NCBI GenBank assembly: GCA_017473605.1
Contig: JAFUKM010000006.1
Span: 62,001 to 126,000, forward strand
DNA: 64,000 nt
Origin: Clostridia bacterium
GTDB lineage: Bacteria > Bacillota > Clostridia > Christensenellales > Borkfalkiaceae
Reading direction: 5' to 3'
Part shown: positions 23,668 to 33,352 of the stretch, one piece after another
Position numbering within the stretch: position 1 is the first letter of the stretch
Layout of the letters: the number at the start of each line of letters is the position of its first letter
Made by a program: the position numbers and the translations under genes
Notes under the pieces: model-generated
Told to the model about the DNA's origin: nothing
What the model saw: the letters and a program-made list of their open reading frames with translations, nothing else
Database searches by the model: none

Positions 23668-24828
23668 ATGCGAATTTTGCACACGTCCGATTGGCACGTC
23701 GGAAAACGCCTGATGGGTAGAGAGCGTTTGGACGAGCAATCGCAAGTCTTGGACGAAATCGTAGCTGTATGCGAGCGGGAAGAAATCGAACTCGTCCTTC
23801 TTGCAGGGGACGTATTCGATACGTATACGCCGAGCGCGGACGCAGAAGAGCTTTTCTATTCGAAAATAAAACAAGTCGCGGGCAAAAACCGAGCGGTCTT
23901 TATCATCAGCGGCAACCACGACGACGGCGTGCGATTATCGTCGATAGCCCCGTTTTCGGAAGAACAGGGCGTATATGTGGTCGGCAACGCGCGCGCGCCG
24001 ATTTCGACGCAGCCGACGAGCCGCGCCACCCATGCGGTGCAATCGGGAAAAGGATACGCGGTGTTTGAAAACGGTCAAGGAGAACGGATTTTCGTATCAA
24101 CCCTGCCTTATCCAAACGAAGCGCGATTCAAGGAAGAAAAGAGCGAGCTTTCGTACGTAGAACGTATGCAAAATTGGATAGCGGAAGGGGAGAGCGGTAA
24201 CGTAGACAAACTTCCGTCGGTATTTCTGGCGCATATCTTCGTGGCGGGCGGTAGCGTTTCCGAAGGGGAGCGGGAAATTGATTTGGGGGGAGCGAGAGCG
24301 ATACCCGTCGACGCGTTACCCAAGAGCGATTATATCGCGCTCGGACACTTACATAAGAAGCAAAAAATGGGCGGCGGGCATTGTTATTACAGCGGTTCGC
24401 CCTTGCAGTATTCCTTTGACGAGCGTCCCGATAAAAGCGTTAAGGTATTCGACCTAACGACAGCGGGCGTTACGCAGTTAAAAGAAATTCCGCTCACAAG
24501 CGGTAGAAAGCTGATGCGGTTGACGTCGGAGAGCGTGGCGGAAGGGGCGAAATTGCTGCAAGAATATCCCGAAGCCTTGATAGAGTTAAAGCTGATATTG
24601 ACGTCGCCTTTGACGAAGGCGGATATAGCGGAGCTGTATAAGAACGAGAATTTGGTATCGTTGGTAACGGAAATCCGCGCGGAGGGGGAGCTTGTATTCG
24701 AGTCGAGAAAAGGTCTTTCGGACGAAGCGTTATTCGACGCGTATTACAAGAGCGCGTACAATGCAGAGCCGAAAGAATCGGTAAAAGCGTTATTTTTGGA
24801 AACACTCGCGGAAATCTCCGAGCGATAA
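23668..24828 (+). CDS. sbcD: exonuclease SbcCD subunit D
   Basis: Mre11-type nuclease (386 residues) that with SbcC opens hairpins and processes blocked DNA ends. Metal-binding motifs in order: SDWHVGK (7-13), GDVFDTY, SGNHDD and GHLHKKQ. The ATG at 23668 is preceded by GGGGGAG; upstream in-frame codons lie in the leader. sbcC follows after 159 bp that contain a palindromic repeat. Confidence 0.95.
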   Translation: MRILHTSDWHVGKRLMGRERLDEQSQVLDEIVAVCEREEIELVLLAGDVFDTYTPSADAEELFYSKIKQVAGKNRAVFIISGNHDDGVRLSSIAPFSEEQGVYVVGNARAPISTQPTSRATHAVQSGKGYAVFENGQGERIFVSTLPYPNEARFKEEKSELSYVERMQNWIAEGESGNVDKLPSVFLAHIFVAGGSVSEGEREIDLGGARAIPVDALPKSDYIALGHLHKKQKMGGGHCYYSGSPLQYSFDERPDKSVKVFDLTTAGVTQLKEIPLTSGRKLMRLTSESVAEGAKLLQEYPEALIELKLILTSPLTKADIAELYKNENLVSLVTEIRAEGELVFESRKGLSDEALFDAYYKSAYNAEPKESVKALFLETLAEISER

Positions 24829-24923
24829 GCCGCCTCTTCAAGCCTTTCCCTTTCACGCTTATATGTAGCATTTTGTTATGGTGCACGAAGTGGGGAATCG
24901 CTCCTATCAAGTTCAGCCGAAAA

Positions 24924-24960
24924 AACTTCGCTACGCCACAGGCGTAACTGCACTTAATTA
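24924..24960. repeat. short palindromic AACTTC-type intergenic repeat
   Basis: AACTTCGC, then hairpin TACGCC-ACA-GGCGTA, then a second CACTT-ATTA flank. Same architecture as the element at 35.15 kb. Lies between sbcD and sbcC. Confidence 0.5.
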
Positions 24961-24987
24961 CATCAATCATCAAACAAGGAGAAGCGT

Positions 24988-27582
24988 ATGAAGCCCGTAT
25001 ATTTGGAATTTTGCGGCTTAAACAGTTTTGAAGACAAAGCGCAAATCGACTTTTCAAAACTGCTCGCAGGCGGCGTGTTCGGCATATTCGGCGATACGGG
25101 TAGCGGCAAGAGCACGATACTCGACAGTATCCACTTTGCGCTATACGGGGAAATAGACCGCGCGCCCAAGTCGTTTAACGAGTGTATCAATCACCGCTCG
25201 GACGGGGCGTACGTTACGTTTGATTTTGAAATTGCCACAGACGGAGTCCGTCGCACGTACAGGGTAAAACGGGAACGCCGCCGTAAGAGCGGTACGACGA
25301 AAGCGTACTTGTACGAACGTACCCAATCGGGGGAGCTGCTGGCGGTTGCGGAAGGCACGCGCGAAGTGGACGAGAAGATAGAGAATATTATCGGGCTTAC
25401 CTTTTCCGATTTCAAGACGTGTATCGCGCTGCCGCAAGGGGATTTTGCGGCGCTCGTCAAATCGACGGCGGCGGAACGCGTCAAGCTTGTGGCAAGGCTG
25501 TTCAATTTGGAAAAATACGGCGAACGCCTTTCCAGAGCGGTAAACGAACGGTATGCAAAAGCGGAAGAAGAAGTCGGTTTAATCAGCGCGAAAATGGAAG
25601 AAAACGAGGGTGGCGACGAACAGCTTTTCGAGCGCACGAAAGCGGAAGTATCGGAAGAAAAAACGCTTGCGGAAACCGCGAAAAAAACGCTTGCCGTTTT
25701 GGAAGAACGCTTGCAAAAACTGCTTTCGGCGCAAAAGGAAAAACAGTCGTTCGATGCGCTTTGCAACCGCTTGAACGTTTTGCAAGCCCGAAGCTCGGAA
25801 ATGCAAGAAAAACGCGCGCTTTTGGAAAAATACCCCAAGGCGCAGGCGGTAAAAGAAAAATCGGACGAGTACTTGGAGACGGGCAAACAAAAAACGCTTG
25901 CAGCGACCCGATTGCAAACGGCGAAATCGGCGTACGAAACTTCGTTGACGCAACAAAAAAAGATAAAAGCGTATTTGGAAGAAGCCCGCTTTGAAGAAAG
26001 GATATTGCAGCTTTCTTTGCGGCTTCAAAAGGTAAAGGAAAGCGCGCAGGACTGCGCCCATGCCGAACGCTTAAAAAAGGAATACGACGCTTGCGTGGCG
26101 CAGTATCGGGAAATAAAAGATAAATACCCGTCGGAAGCGTTCGCGGAAAAGAAAGCGAAAATAGAAGATGAGATAGAAGCCCTCGGCGAAGATAATAATT
26201 TACTCGATTATTTGAAACGCAATTATAAAGGAGTACTGCTTGCGGATACGTACGGGGAAATCTGCGCGGATTTGTTAAATCTTGCAAACAAGCACCCCGC
26301 GGTAGAAGCGGACGTGCAGGAGCTGTTGCAAAAATATACCTTGCAAACGGTAGACGGGCAAACGGTGGATATCGTTGCAATCAATCTTTCGTTCAAGGAA
26401 AAAGAGCAGCTTCGTAAACGCTTGCAAACGGAGCTTTCGGCACTGGAAGACCGCCGTCAAAAATACGAGCAAAACGAAGCGCAAAAACAGCTTGTCGTTC
26501 AACACGGCAACTTGTTAAAGCAAAACTTGCAGCTTGCGCTCGATAAAGTTGCGGACGTACAAGGCTTGGGTACGGAAAAAGAACTTTCCGCTAAGCTTTC
26601 CGCGCTGAAAAAGGAGCAGACGGAAACGCAGCTTTCTTTGGAAAGGGCGCAGGAAAAGGCGAACGGATATTTTACGGAAACGCAAACGCAGGAACAAATG
26701 ATAGCCCTGTACGCCGAACGGGAAAATACGCTTTTTACGGCGTTGAACGAGATTTTAAAAGCGAACGGCTTTACCGACGAAGCGCAGGCGTTTTCGCTTA
26801 TCGACAGGGTGGGCGATTGCGTGCGTATGCAAAGGGAAGTCAACGCCTTTTTCGAAGAATACGAACTGTGCCGCCGCCGCGTGGAAGAAACGGATAAGAC
26901 GCCGTTTGAAAGCTTTGACGAAACGGTTTTGCAAAAGACGGTACGGGAACGGGATACGGCAAAGGAAACGTACGATGCGCTGACGCGTTCGCTTAATTTC
27001 AAAGAAGCGAAGCTCGAACGCTTGACCGCGCTCAAAGAAAAGTATAAAGAACAGGCGAAAGTGCTTGCGGAAAAACGGAAAAACTTGCAGGTTTGCGACG
27101 AGCTTCGCCAGCTTCTCCGCGGCAATAAGTTTTTGGAATTTATCGCTTCGGAGTACTTGCAAGAGGTATGTCTTTCGGCAAGTAAAACGTTGCTTTCGTT
27201 GACGGGCGGACGGTATTTCTTGCAATACGATAAGGAGTTCAAGGTGGGCGACAACCGCGACGGGGGGAATTTGCGCGCAGTAAAAACCCTTTCGGGGGGC
27301 GAAACGTTCTTGGTGTCCCTGTCGTTGGCGTTGTCACTTTCGGCGTCCATTTGTCAAAAATCCCGCCGTCCGATAGAATTTTTCTTCTTGGACGAGGGCT
27401 TCGGTACGTTGGACGAAAAACTCGTGGAAACGGTCATGGACGTGCTTGGAAAATTGAGCAAGAGCTTTTCGGTAGGGCTGATTTCGCACGTGGAAGAATT
27501 AAAACGGCGTATCGAGAATAAAATTTTGGTAACGGGCGCTACGGAATTGAAGGGTTCTACGTTGAAGGTAGAAACGTATTGA
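24988..27582 (+). CDS. sbcC: exonuclease SbcCD subunit C (short, no zinc hook)
   Basis: SMC-like ATPase partner of SbcD. Walker A GDTGSGKST (35-43), Q-loop ALPQGDF near 150, ABC signature LSGGETF near 770 and Walker B FFLDEGFGTLDE near 800. Between them are two long coiled coils. At 864 residues it is shorter than common SbcC (about 1050), and no CXXC zinc-hook is present at the coiled-coil apex; instead a compact stretch with GVLLADTYGEICADLL (about 410-430) occupies the middle. Start ATG has AAGGAG. Otherwise complete and in frame. Confidence 0.94.
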   Translation: MKPVYLEFCGLNSFEDKAQIDFSKLLAGGVFGIFGDTGSGKSTILDSIHFALYGEIDRAPKSFNECINHRSDGAYVTFDFEIATDGVRRTYRVKRERRRKSGTTKAYLYERTQSGELLAVAEGTREVDEKIENIIGLTFSDFKTCIALPQGDFAALVKSTAAERVKLVARLFNLEKYGERLSRAVNERYAKAEEEVGLISAKMEENEGGDEQLFERTKAEVSEEKTLAETAKKTLAVLEERLQKLLSAQKEKQSFDALCNRLNVLQARSSEMQEKRALLEKYPKAQAVKEKSDEYLETGKQKTLAATRLQTAKSAYETSLTQQKKIKAYLEEARFEERILQLSLRLQKVKESAQDCAHAERLKKEYDACVAQYREIKDKYPSEAFAEKKAKIEDEIEALGEDNNLLDYLKRNYKGVLLADTYGEICADLLNLANKHPAVEADVQELLQKYTLQTVDGQTVDIVAINLSFKEKEQLRKRLQTELSALEDRRQKYEQNEAQKQLVVQHGNLLKQNLQLALDKVADVQGLGTEKELSAKLSALKKEQTETQLSLERAQEKANGYFTETQTQEQMIALYAERENTLFTALNEILKANGFTDEAQAFSLIDRVGDCVRMQREVNAFFEEYELCRRRVEETDKTPFESFDETVLQKTVRERDTAKETYDALTRSLNFKEAKLERLTALKEKYKEQAKVLAEKRKNLQVCDELRQLLRGNKFLEFIASEYLQEVCLSASKTLLSLTGGRYFLQYDKEFKVGDNRDGGNLRAVKTLSGGETFLVSLSLALSLSASICQKSRRPIEFFFLDEGFGTLDEKLVETVMDVLGKLSKSFSVGLISHVEELKRRIENKILVTGATELKGSTLKVETY

Positions 27583-27622
27583 GCGCATTGACAGAGCAAA
27601 GTGAAAAGGAAAAAGAGAAATT

Positions 27623-29323
27623 ATGATTGTAAGCGCAGTAGCGTTATGGAGAAAATTCGATTTAACTTCACCGCTCAATCCCACGGAATGGGGCATTGAA
27701 GAAAATAAGGGCTATCGTAGTAGCCACGTCGCCTATTCGGGACACACGGTAGACGACGGAAGCGTGCGTATTTACGCGCGGCTGGCGTATCCGCAGGGCG
27801 AAGGAAAACGTCCGGCGGTGCTTTTGCTCGGCGACGTGGGCAAAGCGTTGGACGAAGAACTTGCGGAATACTTTTTGCAAAAGGGTTACGCGGTGCTTAT
27901 GCCCGACTATACGGGTAAGATGCGCGCGGATAAAGAAGGAGTATTGCGTACGGTATATCCGCCGTCGCTTTCGCACGGCAATTACGAAAACCGTCAAGGC
28001 TATCGGGATATGGAAGGTCTTTCCGTAGAAGAAACGTGCTGGTTCGAGTGGACGTACGTAGCGCTCTATTCGATAGAATTTTTGAAAAAACTCGGCAATA
28101 TCGGCAATATCGGCGTTGTAGGGGTGCGAGCAGGCGGCGATATCGCTTGGCAAACAATGCTCTCGCCCGATTTAAAATGCGGCGTTCCCATCAACGCGGC
28201 AGGTTGGAAATCCTTTTCGGGAATCGCGAAGTTCGGTGACGGACTTACGAAGCATTTAAGCGACGAACAGCATAGCTATATTGCGGCGGTGGAAGCGCAG
28301 TCGTATGCGCCCTACGTAAAATGTCCCGTACTGATGCTTTGCGCGCTCCGCGATTACGTATACGATTGCGACAGAGCGTACGACACGTATTCGCGTATCG
28401 GTTATAAGGACGATAATGCGCTCGTGTATTCGACGACGAGCGGCGCTTGTATCGGGGCGCACGCGCTTATCGATATGGATTTGTTCTTGGAAAAGAACTT
28501 AAAGGGTCGAGAAATTTATATTCCCGAAACGCTGAACGTATCTTTGACGGAAACGGCTGACGGGATAGAGATAGAAGTCGATTGCGATAAAGAAGGTATT
28601 TTGGAAGAAACGGGTATCTACTACGCGGAAGCGGACGTGCATACCAAATGCGCATATCGCGATTGGCGCAGAAAATTCAAGACGGACGGCAAAGCGGTAA
28701 AGAACGGCAAAGTGAAATACACGGTAAAACCGTTCGAGGGCGCGACGGCGGTATTCGTCTTTGCTTACGCGAAATATATCAACGGATTTAGAGTATCTTC
28801 GAAGATTACGGCAAAACGCCTTTCCAGGCCAAATCCTTCGGCGGTAAAAGGCAGAATGCTTTTTTCGGGGGGAGAAATGGACACGTTTTCCGTTGCGTCG
28901 TATAAGGAATACGCCATCGGCGAAATATTCTTGGAAAAGGACTTTTTGCCAAAGACGACGCAAGGCTACGCAGGGATAAAAGGCGCGTATTCGGTAGGCG
29001 GAATTAAGACGTTCAAAATCAGCTCTCCCAAATACGTTCCGCAGGAAAACGCATTGCTTGCGTTCGACGTGTACTTTCCCGAAACCAACCGTTTGAAGGT
29101 CTCGGTAGACGCGGGCGAAGTGGATAAAGATTTCGAACGCTATACATGTTCTTTCGAAGTAAAAGGCGGCGGCAAATGGAAAAGAATCGTCTTAAAGGCG
29201 GGCGATTTTAAGGGCGAGATTAGCGGTATGCAATTAAAGAACTTCTCCGACGGCAAATCGCTTGCGTTTGCATGCGAAAACGCGGAGTGCGAATTCTCGG
29301 TTACCAATATTCTTTGGCTGTAA
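27623..29323 (+). CDS. alpha/beta-hydrolase-fold protein lacking the catalytic serine
   Basis: 566 residues. The first 330 read as a dienelactone hydrolase/acetyl-esterase-like fold: RPAVLLLGDVGKALDEELAE, YAVLMPDYTG, and a nucleophile elbow reading GVRAGG at 167-172, where Arg169 stands in the serine position. A late CPVLMLCALRDYVYD segment corresponds to the acid-bearing strand, and GAHALID to the histidine loop. Residues 340-560 form beta-rich accessory domains of unknown type. No signal peptide. It lies between sbcC (40 bp) and DUF951 (9 bp), in the same operon. Either catalytically dead or using another mechanism; function unknown. Confidence 0.7.
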   Translation: MIVSAVALWRKFDLTSPLNPTEWGIEENKGYRSSHVAYSGHTVDDGSVRIYARLAYPQGEGKRPAVLLLGDVGKALDEELAEYFLQKGYAVLMPDYTGKMRADKEGVLRTVYPPSLSHGNYENRQGYRDMEGLSVEETCWFEWTYVALYSIEFLKKLGNIGNIGVVGVRAGGDIAWQTMLSPDLKCGVPINAAGWKSFSGIAKFGDGLTKHLSDEQHSYIAAVEAQSYAPYVKCPVLMLCALRDYVYDCDRAYDTYSRIGYKDDNALVYSTTSGACIGAHALIDMDLFLEKNLKGREIYIPETLNVSLTETADGIEIEVDCDKEGILEETGIYYAEADVHTKCAYRDWRRKFKTDGKAVKNGKVKYTVKPFEGATAVFVFAYAKYINGFRVSSKITAKRLSRPNPSAVKGRMLFSGGEMDTFSVASYKEYAIGEIFLEKDFLPKTTQGYAGIKGAYSVGGIKTFKISSPKYVPQENALLAFDVYFPETNRLKVSVDAGEVDKDFERYTCSFEVKGGGKWKRIVLKAGDFKGEISGMQLKNFSDGKSLAFACENAECEFSVTNILWL

Positions 29324-29332
29324 AGGGGAACT

Positions 29333-29521
29333 ATGTACGTTTTAAGCGAGATATTGACAATGAAAAAACCGCATCCCTGCGGCGGTAAGGATTGGGAAAT
29401 CGTACGCCTTGGCGCGGACGTAAAACTCCGTTGCGTAACGTGCGGAAAATTCGTCAATCTCACGAGAGACGAATTGAAAAAACGTGTAAAATCCGTAAAA
29501 AAGGAAGAGAGTAATGACTGA
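29333..29521 (+). CDS. DUF951 protein
   Basis: 62-residue protein with KKPHPCGGKDWEIVRLGADV then CVTCGKFVNLTRDE, the conserved DUF951 pattern with a CG...CXXC zinc-binding arrangement. Proposed elsewhere to associate with nucleic acid or translation, unproven. RBS AAAGGGG; its end overlaps lepB by 8 bases. Confidence 0.9.
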   Translation: MYVLSEILTMKKPHPCGGKDWEIVRLGADVKLRCVTCGKFVNLTRDELKKRVKSVKKEESND

Positions 29522-30185
29522 AAAAAGCTTAAAAGATACAGAGCTTTACGAAGAGCGGTTTGGCTTTAAGGAGCGGAATTCGGCGTTCCGTTACTATATC
29601 GTATTGCTGGCGTTATTCCTACTTATTTTCGGGGTACGTATTTATTTCACGACGGCGTTCGGCGGCGTAGTGGTGGACGGCGCGTCTATGAAGCAGACGT
29701 TGCAGGACGGTCAGCGTTTGCTGATGCGTCCGACGGACGAAAGACACGAAGCGGATTACGGCGACGTCATCGTGGTATACGTGGGGGATTATCCCGAATT
29801 TCAAGGCGCTTCGCAACCCGATTATTTGATAAAGCGGTTGATAGCGAAAGAAGGCGATAAAGTATATTGCGTTGCAGGGCAGGTATACGTGCAGTACGGC
29901 GGCGAAGGGGAATTTATTCCGTTGGACGAGCCGTACGCCTATTACGCCTATGGCAAAGCGAATTACCATTTTCAGGAATACGAAGTGGGGGAAGGGGAAG
30001 TCTTTTTCCTTGGCGACAACCGTCAAAACAGTATGGATAGCCGTTACCCCACGTATTCGAAGTTAAAAAACAGACTGTATAAAGAAGAAGATATATGCGG
30101 CGTAGTCCCCGATTGGGCGATAAAATACGACGGCATATTAGAATTTTTCTTCTTCCCGTCCGAATCGTTTTCGGGCAGCGAATAA
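29514..30185 (+). CDS. lepB: signal peptidase I
   Basis: Cleaves signal peptides of Sec and Tat substrates outside the membrane. 223 residues: cytoplasmic N-terminus, one membrane anchor at 26-46, catalytic Ser58 in DGASMKQTL, general-base Lys107 in YLIKRLIAKEGDKV, and box GDNRQNSMDSR near 165. Translationally coupled to DUF951. Relevant client proteins are encoded at 47-64 kb. Confidence 0.95.
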   Translation: MTEKSLKDTELYEERFGFKERNSAFRYYIVLLALFLLIFGVRIYFTTAFGGVVVDGASMKQTLQDGQRLLMRPTDERHEADYGDVIVVYVGDYPEFQGASQPDYLIKRLIAKEGDKVYCVAGQVYVQYGGEGEFIPLDEPYAYYAYGKANYHFQEYEVGEGEVFFLGDNRQNSMDSRYPTYSKLKNRLYKEEDICGVVPDWAIKYDGILEFFFFPSESFSGSE

Positions 30186-30210
30186 CGACTAATAAGGAGT
30201 ATATCAATTT

Positions 30211-31056
30211 ATGAAAATCAGAATTACGTCGGACAGCACGTGCGATTTAAATCAACTCACGCAAGAAAGAGATATAGGCATTTTACCGTTGCAGGTCAAT
30301 TTAGGGAATAAAGCGTATCACGACGGCGTGGATATCACGCCGCAAGACATTTTCGATTTCGTGGCGGAGACGAAAATTTTACCTAAAACGAGCGCGCCGA
30401 GCATTGGCGAATACGAAGAGTTTTTCGAAGAACAGTTAAAAGGCTACGACGAACTTATCCACTTCAATATTTCCGCGCAAAGTTCAGGCTCGCATAACTT
30501 TGCGAAAGAAGCGGCGAAAGCGTTTAACGGCAAAGTTCGCGTTATCGACTCGAAGGCGCTTTCTTCGGGGCAAGGCTTGCTTGTGTTAAAGGCGGCGGAT
30601 ATGCGCGACGAAGGTAGAAGCGGCGAAGAAATCGAAAAGGCGGTTTGCGAACTCCGTAACCGCACGAACACGTCTTTCGTACCCGACGCGCTGGACTATT
30701 TGCATAAAGGCGGCAGATGTTCGGGCATGAAAATGCTTGCGGCGAACATTTTGAAAATCCACCCGAAGATTGTGATGGTGGACGGCAAATTGCAACAAGG
30801 CGGCACGTATAAAGGCAATATGGAACGTTGCATATCCAAATACGTAGAAGAACTGTACAATACGTATCCTTCTTATGATAAAACGCGTTGCTTTGTCACG
30901 CACAGCAGCGCGGAAAAAGAACTCGTAGACGTAGCGAAAGCGAAGGTTGCGGAGCTTTTCGGATTCGACGAAGTCATCGAAACGGTAGCAGGCTCGATAA
31001 TCACCAGCCATTGCGGAAAAGGCACGCTCGGGGTGCTTTTCATTTATAACGATTAA
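30211..31056 (+). CDS. DegV family fatty-acid-binding protein
   Basis: 281 residues with the family N-terminus ITSDSTCDL, TSAPSIGEYEEFFE and the C-terminal FVTHSS plus SIITSHCGKGTLGV. DegV (FakB) proteins bind a fatty acid and present it to the kinase FakA; no fakA is seen here. Good AAGGAG RBS, 25 bp after lepB, within the long operon. Confidence 0.93.
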   Translation: MKIRITSDSTCDLNQLTQERDIGILPLQVNLGNKAYHDGVDITPQDIFDFVAETKILPKTSAPSIGEYEEFFEEQLKGYDELIHFNISAQSSGSHNFAKEAAKAFNGKVRVIDSKALSSGQGLLVLKAADMRDEGRSGEEIEKAVCELRNRTNTSFVPDALDYLHKGGRCSGMKMLAANILKIHPKIVMVDGKLQQGGTYKGNMERCISKYVEELYNTYPSYDKTRCFVTHSSAEKELVDVAKAKVAELFGFDEVIETVAGSIITSHCGKGTLGVLFIYND

Positions 31057-31086
31057 AGTAGAGAAAAACAAGTAGGGGACAAAACA

Positions 31087-31704
31087 ATGATATCCGTTTA
31101 CACCGACGCCGATTATCTTGCGGCGTACAAACAAAAACAGCGCATTTTTACGGGATTTTGGGCAATGACGTGTACGTATTTGGCGATATGTATCGCTATG
31201 CTCGTATACCATATCTCGTTGCCGTACGCGGCGAAAGAAGACGTAATTCCCAAGATAATCACATACGTATTCACGGGCGCGTATTTCGTAATTATTTTTC
31301 CGTATATGTCGATAAAATACAGCAGAGTCCGCAGATATTGCAAAATGCTTTTCTACGTATGCGAAGGCTTGAAAATGGAAGAGAGCAACTATTTTTACAC
31401 TTTCCGTACCAAGAACTTGCAAAAAGACCATATCGACGTCGTGGGTTGCGCGTTTGAAACGTGGAGCAAAAAACGCCAAGAGTGGCAAGAACGCGAAGTA
31501 TACTTTGACGTAGAAAAACCGCTTCCCGGTTTCGAAAGCGGCGATTACGTGCGCTATATTTCGCAAAGCAACTTTTTAGTGCAGTACGAAATCCTTGAAA
31601 AGCACGCTTACGAATTCAGCGAATATGAAGAAGACGAAGAAACCGAAGAAGAAACGGACGAAACGGTAGAAGCGACGGAAGAAACGGAAGGAGAAGAACA
31701 ATGA
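31087..31704 (+). CDS. hypothetical two-TM membrane protein with acidic tail
   Basis: 205 residues, unrecognised. Two hydrophobic segments (about 20-44 and 56-77), then a soluble region with YFYTFRTKNLQKDHIDVVG, ending in a strikingly acidic Glu/Thr repeat tail over the last 30 residues. The last bases overlap the ACT gene (ATGA), so expression is coupled. Confidence 0.85.
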   Translation: MISVYTDADYLAAYKQKQRIFTGFWAMTCTYLAICIAMLVYHISLPYAAKEDVIPKIITYVFTGAYFVIIFPYMSIKYSRVRRYCKMLFYVCEGLKMEESNYFYTFRTKNLQKDHIDVVGCAFETWSKKRQEWQEREVYFDVEKPLPGFESGDYVRYISQSNFLVQYEILEKHAYEFSEYEEDEETEEETDETVEATEETEGEEQ

Positions 31705-31970
31705 GAGCGGTTGTAACGGTTACGGGCAAAGACAGAACGGGTATCATAGCGAAAGTAAGCAATTTCCTTTGGGAGAAAGGGGCGAATATCGAAGACATTT
31801 CGCAAACGATATTGGGCGAATATTTCGCAATGATAATGATAGTGGATATATCGGGCGCGAACACGGAGCTTGCGCAGCTTGCCGCTGAGTGTTCGGAAAT
31901 GGGCAAGCAAATCGGTATGTCGATATATATGCAGCACGAAGATATCTTCAACGCAATGCACAACGTATAA
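31701..31970 (+). CDS. ACT domain protein (UPF0237)
   Basis: 89-residue single ACT domain: VVTVTGKDRTGIIAKVSNFL, GANIEDISQTI, then a second half with SGANTELAQL. Probably binds an amino acid or similar small ligand. It regularly accompanies the UPF0210 gene that follows 15 bp downstream. Confidence 0.92.
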   Translation: MRAVVTVTGKDRTGIIAKVSNFLWEKGANIEDISQTILGEYFAMIMIVDISGANTELAQLAAECSEMGKQIGMSIYMQHEDIFNAMHNV

Positions 31971-31985
31971 TACGGGAGAGAAGAT

Positions 31986-33341
31986 ATGTTCAGCAACAAC
32001 GACGTATTGGAAACGATAGCGATGGTAGAAAAGGAGCATTTGGATATCCGCACGATAACGATGGGGATATCGCTCTTGCCCTGTATCCGCGACAGCGCGG
32101 AAGAAACGGCGCGAAAGGTCTACGATTTGGTTTGTAAAAAAGCGGAAAATATCGTCAAAACGGCGAGAGACCTTTCGGGCGAATACGGGATTCCGATTGT
32201 GAATAAAAGGGTATCGGTTACGCCTGTGAGCCTTATTACGGCGGCGTTCCCCGAAAAATCACCGCTGGTCGGAAAAGCGCTCGATAACGCGGCAAAAACG
32301 CTGGGTATCGACTTTTTGGGAGGCTATTCGGCGCTCGTGCATAAATCGACGGCGGATTACGAACGGATTTTTATTCAAACGATTCCCGAGGTTTTGGCGG
32401 AAACGGAACGCCTTTGCGCTTCGGTCAACGTCGGCTCGACGAAGTCGGGTATCAATATGGAAGCGGTAAAACTGCTCGGCGAAGTCTTCAAACGAGCGGC
32501 GGAACTTACGAAAGACAAAGACGGAATCGGCGCGGCGAAGCTGGTAGCCTTTTGTAACGCGGTGGAAGACAACCCGTTTATGGCGGGCGCTTTCCACGGC
32601 GTAGGGGAAGCGGACGCGGTTGTCAACGTCGGCGTATCTGGCCCTGGCGTCGTCAAACACGCGCTCGAACAAATTCCCAATGCGGATTTGACGGAAGTGG
32701 CGGAGCAAATCAAACGTACGGCGTTTAAGATTACGCGGGCGGGTCAGCTCGTAGCGAAAGAAGCGGCGAAACGCTTAAACGCGCAGTTCGGTATCGTAGA
32801 TTTGTCGCTTGCGCCCACGCCTGCTATCGGAGATTCGGTGGCGCAAATTTTGGAAGAAATGGGCATAGAAACGGTAGGCGGCCACGGCACGACGGCGGCG
32901 CTTGCGCTTTTAAACGACGCGGTGAAAAAAGGCGGCGTAATGGCAAGTTCAAGGGTAGGCGGACTTTCGGGCGCGTTTATCCCCGTTTCGGAAGACATCG
33001 GTATGATAAAGGCTGCGCAAAAGGGCGCGATAACGCTGGATAAATTGGAAGCGATGACGTGCGTTTGCAGCGTGGGCTTGGATATGATAGCAATCCCCGG
33101 CGATACGCCCGCTACGACGATATCGGCAATGATAGCGGACGAAGCGGCAATCGGTATGATTAACAATAAGACGACGGCGGTACGTATTATTCCCGCAGTG
33201 GGTAAAGGCGTGGGAGAAGAAGTAAGCTTCGGCGGACTTTTGGGCAGAGCCCCGATTATGCCCGTGCATAATTGCGATTCTTCAAAGCTTATTTTGCGCG
33301 GCGGCAATATCCCTGCGCCTATTCACAGTTTCAAAAATTAA
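31986..33341 (+). CDS. UPF0210 / DUF711 family protein
   Basis: 451 residues. [33 protein letters not shown] and [20 protein letters not shown] are diagnostic family blocks, rich in glycine loops and with a predicted alpha/beta fold related to formate-lyase/ribonucleotide reductase-like barrels by some authors. No enzymatic activity is established. Pairs with the ACT protein as potential sensor and effector. Confidence 0.92.
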   Translation: MFSNNDVLETIAMVEKEHLDIRTITMGISLLPCIRDSAEETARKVYDLVCKKAENIVKTARDLSGEYGIPIVNKRVSVTPVSLITAAFPEKSPLVGKALDNAAKTLGIDFLGGYSALVHKSTADYERIFIQTIPEVLAETERLCASVNVGSTKSGINMEAVKLLGEVFKRAAELTKDKDGIGAAKLVAFCNAVEDNPFMAGAFHGVGEADAVVNVGVSGPGVVKHALEQIPNADLTEVAEQIKRTAFKITRAGQLVAKEAAKRLNAQFGIVDLSLAPTPAIGDSVAQILEEMGIETVGGHGTTAALALLNDAVKKGGVMASSRVGGLSGAFIPVSEDIGMIKAAQKGAITLDKLEAMTCVCSVGLDMIAIPGDTPATTISAMIADEAAIGMINNKTTAVRIIPAVGKGVGEEVSFGGLLGRAPIMPVHNCDSSKLILRGGNIPAPIHSFKN

Positions 33342-33352
33342 GAGAGTGCATT

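Noticed and set aside
31641..31700. Acidic GAA/GAC-rich stretch as a separate repeat element
   Set aside because: It simply encodes the Glu/Thr-rich tail of the membrane protein.
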